A stretch of 64,000 nt of DNA, taken from the NCBI RefSeq assembly GCF_030272615.1, contig NC_081413.1:189034169-189098168 (forward strand), given 5' to 3'. Both the position numbers and the translations under genes were made by a program. The first letter of the stretch is position 1, and each line of letters starts with the position of its first letter. The stretch comes from Cryptomeria japonica (Eukaryota; Streptophyta; Pinopsida; Cupressales; Cupressaceae). Positions 56,431 to 64,000 of the stretch are shown here, piece after piece. The notes under the pieces were generated by a model, which was not told the DNA's origin, did no database searches, and saw only the letters and a list, made by a program, of their open reading frames with translations.

Positions 56431-58552
56431 TCAGATGCCACTCTGACTAGATGATGCACCACCATCGCCACCTGCTCCCCCACTAGTACCTGCACCATCC
56501 GATCTCTCTCTCCGTGGAGGCCCCATCAAACCCCCACTAGCTCTTGCACCCCTTGACCTATCTCTCCGTAGAGGACCCATCACACCCCCACTGCTCTGCA
56601 TCCTCTGGGATCACTTTGATCTGGCCTGTCACATCTACGAATAGCTTAGTACTCACTGACTGGATGGTACCACCTGCTCATATAGGCCCCGCCAATAATC
56701 AACCTCTCCACCTACTCTCTGTACCTCCCTCGCCAATGCCTCCATAGATGGCCCCTATCCCTGTACTCCCTCCAAAACCCTCACTCTCTCCTACAACTGG
56801 ACCACCCTATCAACAGCCTGATCTCTTTCCCACATCACTATAGTCAGCTCCGACTCTCGTGCAAATAGCTGCACATCTCTTGCTGCAACCTCTGCCTCCA
56901 GATCCTCCACCCGTGTCTCAGCTGCTATTAATTGAGTATGCAAATGAGCTAGCATATGCTCTCGAGGATCACCACCCCTGTCGCTCCCTCCCCTGTCTCC
57001 ATAGGTGCCTCTCCAATAGCTCCCTCCCCTCTATCCATCAGGATCTCCCTCTCCATACCACGACCACCTAATTTGACTCCTCCCGGCACCAACGGCCCCT
57101 GTGATATCCACAGTGGCAATCCGCTTCTCCCTCTCCGCTGAACCCGACCACCTAAGCCACCTAAACCACCACCTCCACCCCCTCCTCCTCCTCCTCCCCC
57201 ACCTCCACCGTCTCCTCCTCCACCCCCACCATCTCCTATCCCTGCTATCGGTCCTCGCCCTCCTCCCCTCCTCCGTCTCCATCCCCTCTCATCCTCAAAA
57301 GCAGGAACCAACTCTGCTGGATCAAATATCTGTAGAATCGGATGTGCTGCCATATACTGTGTATACTCATCTGAAACCCCAACATCCACCACCCTCGGTT
57401 GTATATCCCATGGCCTCGCCTGAAGCGTCTGGAACTCCACTAATGCCTAATCATATGGAAGTACTGGCCCCCATGCATACCTCTCTTGAACCACTCTCGC
57501 ATACTCTCCTGATCCTCTCGGCAATCCCTGCTGCTGTCCAAACTGCCTCAAAACTCTATCCAACACCTGTCTCTCTATGTGATAAGATGTCCTCCCCATG
57601 AGGGATCAGGTCATGAAAACATATGGCAGTGCCTCTGCATCATCCTCCAAGGGCTTGCACTCTAGATAACGTCTCCAGATCATGACATCCAGATCACGAC
57701 ATCCAGATCATCCAATGTCCGCCGCCACCACTCTAACTTCCCTAGGTGGGGCTGGCTCATCATACCACTATACATAAACATATAGGGTTGGTCGATTGCC
57801 CGAAATCTCAAACTCACTGGTCGGGTCACTGGTAAGTGCTCCCATGGCCAAATGTGCAGCAGCGTCACTCCCACTGCTAATAAGCCCCTCCCGCGGTATG
57901 CCACCTCATGCAGCTCCTGATATAAGTGCACCAGCATGCACGGTCCCTAGGCAAATTAGGTCCCCTCTGTCATCATAATCTCAATCACCTGCCCCCAACC
58001 AACGGCCAGATCATGTGATAACCTATCTGAACACAGTAGTCCTCCCATAATGCCTGACAAAACTGCTGGTAGAGGCTCGTATAATGTAGCGATGTCCTCT
58101 CACGCTATCGAGCCATCATCAATAAACACGTCCTCATCAAAGACTCGCTGAACTGCTATAGTCCCCCATGATCTGTCGTAAGTGACTAACTCACCCTGAA
58201 TGAGAATATGAAGGATACGCCACACATCCTCCAAAGTCACTGTCATCTCCCCCTGCGCAAGGTGAAATGTGCATGTCTCATTGCGCCAACACTCTGCTAA
58301 AGATGTAATCAACCCATGATTCATCCGAATCACGGGCATGTGTATCACATTGTACAACCCTGTCACTGCAATACAATCAATCTTGACCTCTGTCAGCCGA
58401 TCCCGCAACCCCTGTGTCGCTGGATGTCTCTGGCGTAACTGCAACACACGTAGATCCTCCTGCATACATGCATCAATCAAATCATCATCAGTTGTTTTGT
58501 TTTCAAACTTTCTTAAGTTTAAACCTAGACTATCAACAGATACTTTGATCAA
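56431..58552 (-). pseudogene. Antisense plant mobile domain (PMD/MAIN-like) gene remnant
   Basis: On the minus strand a PMD (aminotransferase-like, MAIN family) begins near 58552. Marks: GLYNVIHMPVIRMNHGLITS, then CTFHLAQGEMTVTLEDVWRI (about 58290-58230), a family signature, and after a stop at 58100 the LVHLYQELHEVAYRGRGLL and LLHIWPWEHLP blocks (57935-57840). VLDRVLRQFGQQQGLP follows at about 57570-57525. Downstream are a glycine-rich stretch (57290-57150), a coiled-coil segment (HLHTQLIAAETRVEDLEAEV, about 56950-56890, running on to 56650) and a Ser/Gly tail ending in TGA at 56433-56431. Stops (near 58100, 57950, 56790, 56755) and frameshifts disable it. PMD proteins act in meristem maintenance and gene silencing in plants, and PMDs also occur in transposons. 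The gene runs opposite to the host element. Confidence 0.8.
57150..57290 (-). repeat. CCT/CCA trinucleotide-rich tract encoding the Gly run
   Basis: Imperfect CCTCCTCC/CCACCACC array on the plus strand, coding for a run of more than 20 glycines in the antisense PMD frame. Confidence 0.8.
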
Positions 58553-58740
58553 GTATCTTCGGGTTGCAACAAGTAAGCAATCATGGCATGCCTAGACTTC
58601 AACAGACATTTATCCTAATGACCTAAGTCTCATCAGGCTGCTATGGTTCAAAACAACTCTCACTTCACATCCCTATCCATCCATCATTGGCATCGGGAGA
58701 TTTTTTTCACACACACTGGGGCATCTCTTATCTTACAAAC

Positions 58741-59055
58741 AAAAGCGCTATTTTGCAAACAAAAGTGCTACTTCTCGACAATAGCGCTAAACCCCTAACA
58801 AAAGTGCTTAATCAGGTATGCAAACGCGCTAAAACTACAAATGCACTACAACAATTATTCAATAGCATTGCTTAAAGACAAAAGCGCTCAATTGACCCCT
58901 CAATAGCGCTAAAAAATAAAAAGCGCCTAAATATGCCTACAAAAATGCTAGTATTTGCAAAAGGGCCTAAACAATACCACAATAGCGCCATTGCGGCACA
59001 ATAGCGCTAATTCATTGGACAAAAGCGCCAAAACATAGTTTCAGCGCTATTGTCC
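58741..59055 (-). repeat. AGCGCT motif cluster upstream of the antisense PMD gene
   Basis: Six exact AGCGCT hexamers and many near forms (AGTGCT, AGCGCC, CGCGCT, AATGCT), spaced about 20-25 bases. On the plus strand they read CAATAGCGCTAA or CAAAAGCGCT, i.e. the reverse complement of the 5' leader cluster at 27846. Read along the antisense transcript, they have the same orientation as in the sense leader. Confidence 0.82.
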
Positions 59056-59124
59056 TGACTCAACTTGGACTCAGCAAAAAACATATAAAAAATGCATGAA
59101 ATCCAAAATTTTAAATTTGCGTAC

Positions 59125-59199
59125 CGCTGGGCCATAGTCGTCTGGCCATTGGAACTGACGGACTCGCTCGAAATGGTGCTCTACAATAGGTACCGGCAT
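59125..59199 (-). pseudogene. Possible first exon of the antisense PMD gene
   Basis: Minus-strand ATG at 59199 opens 25 codons (MPVPIVEHHFERVRQFQWPD then DYGPA) up to a GCG|GTACGC splice-donor-like site at 59125/59124, in phase 0. An in-frame TGA lies eight codons upstream. A candidate acceptor is TGTATGCAG near 58470, just before the EDLRVLQLRQRH start of the PMD body. The AGCGCT cluster would then be intronic. This is inferred from signals only. Confidence 0.35.
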
Positions 59200-59600
59200 C
59201 CTGACTGCTGCTCGCTCCTCTCAAAAGTCACTATTAGAGCTCTGGTTTCACACTGGTCGCGGTAACAAATGATCTTGTTTTCACCCCTTTCTCCCCATTT
59301 AAACCCTTCGCAGTCACCATAGCTTTCCCCCGCTCACCGCCGTGATCCCCGTGAACTTCCCGAGCCTCCCATTTCTCCATTTTACCTCCGATTTCTTCTA
59401 TTTTTTTACCCGCGTTGCTAACTTCCTCTCTTCTACCACCCTGCCAATTTTCACTCTTTTTCGAGAGATCGCCCGATTTTTCGAAATTTTTCAGCCCATC
59501 TCTCAATGGGGCATACCACCCATTAAATTTACACTTTATGGGGCATTCCTTCACACCTATTTTTCTTTTTTTGAAACGACGTGATAAACCACACCGTCTT
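59200..59600 (+). other. 3' region of the outer element before the polypurine tract
   Basis: Conserved with 31819-32080 of the inner element, including a block with CGAGAGATCGCCCGAT (small ATCG/CGAT palindrome, 59463-59478) and two GGGGCAT boxes (59509 and 59540). It would also contain the promoter of the antisense gene; a TTTAAATG is at 59309-59302 on the minus strand. Confidence 0.55.
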
Positions 59601-59613
59601 AAAGAGGGGCAAA
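59601..59613 (+). other. Polypurine tract of the outer element
   Basis: AAAGAGGGGCAAA directly before the 3' LTR. Confidence 0.85.
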
Positions 59614-61018
59614 TGTAGTCACATAAATCTGTCCAATTTAATTAAATGAATATTTCTTATTTATTTGATTAAAAATCCACTAGCCATCAATTAATTAAAT
59701 TAATATTTAATTAATTCATCTCCAAACATTCTCCTATTAATCAAATAAATTATTCAATTTATTTTTATTAATTCATTAAACCAAATTCAAATCAATTAAA
59801 TGAATAAATCATATTTATTTCATTTAATCCCCCTTTTCCTCTTTTAAATAAATTAAATAAAACATTTATTTAAATCATTTATCTCCCCCCACTTGCATTT
59901 TCCTACAAATGCAACTTGCACACATTTATTGAAATAAATGAATTTTTATTTTAATAAAATCTTATTTTCCCTCACCCACCATACCCACTTGCTAGCCTAA
60001 ACCCCCTTCTAGATTCTTCTAACCCCTTCCTAATTAGCCTAATCCATCCTCTAATTATTGTCACATTCCTAAGCAACTTGGAGTCACTTCTCAAAGACTT
60101 CAAAGTCTTTGAAAAGCATTTAATGTTTTGTGTGTTCAACAATTTAACCTCCAAAGTCTTCCAAAACCACTAATGGCTCTTACATAACCATTTATGGTTA
60201 TTTCAACTTGCACTCATATGTCTCCTCAAACATTTATTGCTTTGACCATGGTTATCCCTTTTGCCTTTGCACAAGAGTTTATCCATTGGATAAAAGCTTT
60301 ATTCTTTGAATAAAGAATTTATTCATTCAACTAACCTTGACCTTAACTTCCAAGTTAACTCTCAGGTCATGTCAAACATTTAATGCTTATTCCCTCTCCT
60401 CTCAACCTATCTCATATTGACACTTGTCATCCTGGGATTGGGTTGAAAGCCCTCACATGGATTGAATATCATTCAATCCTGACCCTTGTTGAGATTACTC
60501 AATCTCAACCATCCATTGCTCCATTTTTCCTATAAATAGAGCCCATTTTTTCATAATCCAGATCCTGAAAACTTGTATGCATTTAAGCTATAGGCATTTT
60601 AAGAGAGCATTTTAGCATAATCAACTCATATATTGTCATTTTGGTTAAAATAAATCATTTTAGTATCAATAGCATAGTATTAGTTTTTTATTCACATTTA
60701 AAGCAAATACTACAATCTCAAACCTCCATAAGCATCCATAGTGCAAAAAGCTGTTGAGAGCTACACTATTTTGGAACTTGGAGAGGAGAGGAACAAAAGA
60801 GAAGGAGCCAAGAGTATGGTAGAAGACATTTGGAGATGTTTTCTTCCATTTACATTCGTAGTTAAATGTTTTACTTTGTTCTTGGTGTCTCTTTTGATAT
60901 GCCTACTTAGGTTGATCTTTGGTTGAATAACACTAACCTTAACACTTGTTTCTTGTTGTTTGTGTGCTATTCCATCACAGGTTTTTATCCTAACACTTGC
61001 CCTTTTTGCAGAGCATCA
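59614..61018 (+). repeat. 3' LTR of the outer element (1405 bp)
   Basis: Starts TGTAGTCACATAAATCTGTC, ends TTTTTGCAGAGCATCA; TATA box at 60531-60539. About 35 substitutions and a 21-base indel from the 5' LTR by eye. The 61-codon frame at 60741-60926 is present in both LTRs and has no known domain. Confidence 0.95.
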
Positions 61019-61462
61019 CCTTGCATCTTTGAGTTTTAATGGTTTTGAGTCCTTACCTTAAATTATGTCCCTTTTCTAGTCTTACTTATTTATACATGGA
61101 TTCATATGTGAGCAAGTCAATCCCGTTAGCATTTTAGACCCCACAAATTCAAATAAAGAAATGAAGTCCATTTATTTAAAGCTTCCATTAAAAAAATTCC
61201 AATAGGGGAATTTTTATGTTTATCTATTGCACAAAATACAAATGTGATACAAGGTATTAATTTAATGAATAAGATGCACTTACAATGTAAGGGTGTTGAT
61301 TGTCTATGATAGTTCTTCTAAGAAAATAGACATGTAAGCATTTAAGTGAGGCCATAAAAAGCCCCTATCTCCAAGAAATGATTGGATTTGAATGATATTA
61401 TACAAGACCATTGAACTATTTGATGGTTAAGTAGGGAAGGAAAGTAAACTTCATGTTTTGCC
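61019..61462. other. Right flank of the outer element, no recognised gene
   Basis: Begins with CCTTG, the mutated target duplication. Joined to the left flank (ending GATTAAACCTTA before 26370) it gives the pre-insertion site. Confidence 0.6.
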
Positions 61463-61942
61463 TTTAATTTACATCACATGAATAATCTCTTCCTTAAGGC
61501 TCAACAACCAACCTCTTTGGCCTATGGGTTCTCTATGGTACCTATTAGCACGTCTAAATGATTCTGCCTCAATTGAGTACTCCACCTACATCCTCACTTT
61601 TAGGCATATTTTCTATACCCAATACCCAAAGAGCTTGCCTTATACCTATAAAGGTAATGCACAACTCTATAATGATTAATTATGGGGATTCTATAGTTTA
61701 GCTTTAATTAAATGCACAACATAAATAACATTTTTCTAAAGTCTCAACACTTAACCTTTTTGACTTGTAGGTCCTCTATGGGCCCTATTTCTAAAAGGCC
61801 TCGATGAGTCTACATCAATTGAGTACTCCACCTACATGCACTCTTAGTCACTTTTGTTATACCCAACAAAATTTCTTTATAGTTGTAAAGGTAGAACAAA
61901 ATACTACAATGTTCAATTATGGAGGTCATCTTAAAATGAATT
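61463..61942 (+). repeat. Divergent 240-bp tandem duplication
   Basis: Copy 1 (61463-61702) and copy 2 (61703-61942) share TCAATTGAGTACTCCACCTA, TCTCAACA/CTCAACAA, GGTCCTCTATGG-like and TATACCCAA blocks in the same order, at perhaps 70% identity. Confidence 0.65.
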
Positions 61943-62699
61943 AAAAATGCATGAAGGTTAAATACCACAAAAACAATAAAATTACAAATATTATTGCTTC
62001 AATGTAAAATACTATGAGGTTTAGGTGTCCAATAAAATTGATAAAATAAATGAATTGAATCATTCCAAAGATAAACAAGGCTACATTCTCATGTAGATGG
62101 GTTGTCTCTCCATGTTGTCTCTTGAGAAACATTAAGAGTTTTTTCAAAGTCATGTGTTGGATATCATAATTTGTATCCATAGTAGGGGAACAAGTAGATA
62201 GAAGACAATGATTTTTTAACTGATATCAACATTTAGTTGTTCAAGAAATTAATGTAATGCAATGTAGATAAGAAAAACCCAACATATGTATCACCTCGAT
62301 ATAGAAACATAAAATTGTTTAGTGGTCAAAAGATCAATAATAATGTCACCCTTCATTCATGTTCAAAAGTGGTAAAAAGCTTCTATTCAAGTCCTCAAGA
62401 CTGGGGATTATTTATTGTATACACTAAAGTCCATTGCTTCTTGCAAAGATTTTAAGCTTTCTTGATTTAATAATTCTATTAACATTGATCATGTCAATTG
62501 TGTTGACAAGAATTGGGATTAAATACTTTCAAATTATTAAAGCATGCATAAAATTGTTTTGAGAAATTTGCTAGTAGTATAACATAAATTTAAAAGGACT
62601 TTAGAATTGAAATACAGTTTTAATAAATAATTAATTAGTTGCACATGTGTATGTTGAATATTAACCTATTCGTAAACCCTAAAGATCCAACCACTACCC
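61943..62699. other. No recognisable gene
   Basis: AT-rich with short frames only. Confidence 0.5.
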
Positions 62700-63640
62700 C
62701 TAGATCTACAAACTAATTCAACAAACAATCAATAGATAACTACAAATTTGCAATGCAAATAACATGAAATCAATATAAATATGCGTTCACATGCATAAGA
62801 GGCATATCTTGCATTGTTCTCCTATCTTCCATGATCTTGTATGTGATTGTGTTGCTCTCATATTTGTGTTGCACTTGCACTATAGCTCAAGGAATAATGA
62901 GTGTGGTTGTGACGAGTTATGGCTATGCTTGTGATGATGTATGCTCTAATTCGATTTTGGCAAAGCATAGATATGCTCAAGCTATGTGTGATGTGGTATG
63001 AGAGGAGGAAGCCTTTTTTTATAGAGATCCATCCTGAAAAATGGTGGGTTTAGATTAAAAGGTGAGATTATGAATGACCATGATCATATAGGTGAAAGAG
63101 CCTCAATAGGATTTGAGAGTAGGTAAAGATGAAGGGAGGAGATTAAGAGGTTAAAGGTAGAAGAGAATAAGATTAAGATGTTAGATTTGAAATGGAGGGA
63201 TGAGATTAAGAGGTGGGTTGACTTTGGAGAAAGCACAAAGTAAATGAAGAGATGAGTGACACTTGTCACTTGCCTGTGAATTTATATTATGATCCATGTG
63301 AACAAATTGGAGGGCTAATATTGAAGAGGAAAAAAATAAATGAATGAATTAAACAAATAAAAGTATTTATTTAATTAGTAGAGGGAAGGGCTTAGATAAA
63401 TTAAATAAAAATATTTATTTAATTTAGGAAAGGAGGTGAGTTTAAATAAATAATAAATATTTATTTAAATTAGAAAGAAGAGGCTTAGTGAATTAATTAA
63501 ATAAATAGAAATATTTATTTACTTAATAGTGGAAGAGGCTAATAAATTAATTAAATAGATATAAAAGAAGATATTACAATAAAATAATTAAATAAATGAT
63601 AAATATTTATATAATTAAAGGACAATTTTAGGTGTCTATA
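62700..63640 (-). repeat. Probable LTR, minus strand
   Basis: On the minus strand, from 63640, TATAGACACCTAAAATTGTC (a possible decayed TGTAGACACC terminus) leads into AAATAAATATTTATTT-rich U3-like sequence. A TATA box (TATAAAAAAAGG, minus, 63023-63012) follows, then a transcript-like region. The AT-run style is like the Tat LTRs in this window, but the ends differ. The lower boundary is not defined. Confidence 0.4.
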
Positions 63641-64000
63641 TTTAAATCTATGTGGTAAATTAACCCATATTAAATATGTCAAATGACATTATTCATTGAT
63701 AGATATATCCATCAAGAGTGGTCTATAAGCTAAACTCAAAATATTAGAAACACATTGTAGCTAATTGAAAGCTTCAACCATATATGGCTAGTCCAACATG
63801 TATCTAATTTAACCCAGTGCATTTGTTAAATTTGATTACATGCACTAAAAACTTGCATGGATCACTTTGGGATTAGGTACAATTAATCCATTGTACCCAA
63901 AAGGACCTCATGGTTGCACCTACAACAAGTTCTCACTTTGGGGTAGCCATGAAATCCAAAGTTGCATCCATCTAGTTGGTTGGGGCCCGAAATTCTCTAC
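63641..64000. other. No recognisable gene
   Basis: AT-rich flank to the right edge; nothing recognised. Confidence 0.5.

Larger units (their letters stand above)
26370..61018 (+). mobile_element. Outer Tat-lineage Ty3/gypsy retrotransposon, decayed, carrying a nested insertion
   Basis: Plus-strand element with LTRs at 26370-27754 and 59614-61018, tRNA-Trp-type primer site at 27757, leader to about 46531, gag-pol pseudogene 46532 to about 53838, an antisense PMD gene remnant in the 3' region, and a polypurine tract at 59601-59613. Target duplication: CCTTA at 26365-26369 and CCTTG at 61019-61023, 4 of 5 matching. Without the nested 16-kb element it is about 18.6 kb. By eye the LTRs differ at about 35 substitutions plus one 21-base indel over roughly 1,385 aligned bases (about 2.5%), so it is clearly older than the element inside it. 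Dual RNase H order and large size place it in the Tat group. Confidence 0.95.

Noticed and set aside
57101-57601. Leucine/proline/histidine-rich 166-codon plus-strand frame
   Set aside because: Shadow of the antisense PMD gene's glycine-rich part, produced by the CCT repeats.

Overview
The window is plant nuclear DNA: AT-rich, poor in genes and filled with retrotransposons in several states of decay. The only host-gene signals are one exon of a REI1-type ribosome-biogenesis factor and one exon of an L-type lectin / lectin-receptor-kinase gene. Very large Tat-lineage Ty3/gypsy elements, many LTR remnants and single exons stranded in repeats suggest a large-genome seed plant, probably a gymnosperm such as a conifer or yew (inference, not proven here).

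Layout, 1-26 kb. The first 442 bases are a minus-strand LTR end. A decayed LINE follows (about 470-3480; ORF1 zinc knuckle, endonuclease, reverse transcriptase). Next come local tandem duplications (4121-4688, 6777-7325) and two probable solo LTRs (7692-8285, 8510-9337). At 10336-10443 on the minus strand is a short, clean first exon of a REI1/ZNF622-like protein, with a GT donor and no second exon in view. At 11006 a second copy of the LTR end seen at 442 begins. It is followed by a 1-kb degenerate minisatellite (about 34 units around TCCGCC) and a broken reading frame of about 1,060 codons of a family I cannot name (13765-16966). From 17 to 23.6 kb I see no gene, only short tandem repeats. 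An L-type lectin exon with signal peptide lies at 23663-24386, ending at a likely splice donor.

Layout, 26-61 kb. Two related Tat-lineage elements are nested. The outer one (plus strand, 26370-61018; LTRs 1385 and 1405 bp differing at about 35 sites by eye; target duplication CCTTA/CCTTG) has a gag-pol with about ten stops and a frameshift. The inner one (minus strand, 30013-46023; LTRs of 1793 bp with two differences; perfect CCACC duplication) has an uninterrupted 2426-codon gag-pol and looks young and perhaps competent. Both have a primer-binding site matching the 3' end of plant tRNA-Trp, dual RNase H domains, a G-patch and a long leader. Between pol and its 3' LTR the outer element carries an antisense plant-mobile-domain (PMD/MAIN-like) gene, now decayed, whose body the inner element lacks. 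A cluster of TAGCGCTATTG-type motifs sits in the outer element's 5' leader and again, inverted, just upstream of the antisense gene. Sense and antisense transcripts would thus both start with the same motif family.

Layout, 61-64 kb. Flanking DNA has a divergent 240-bp tandem duplication and a probable minus-strand LTR with a TATA box. No host gene is visible there.
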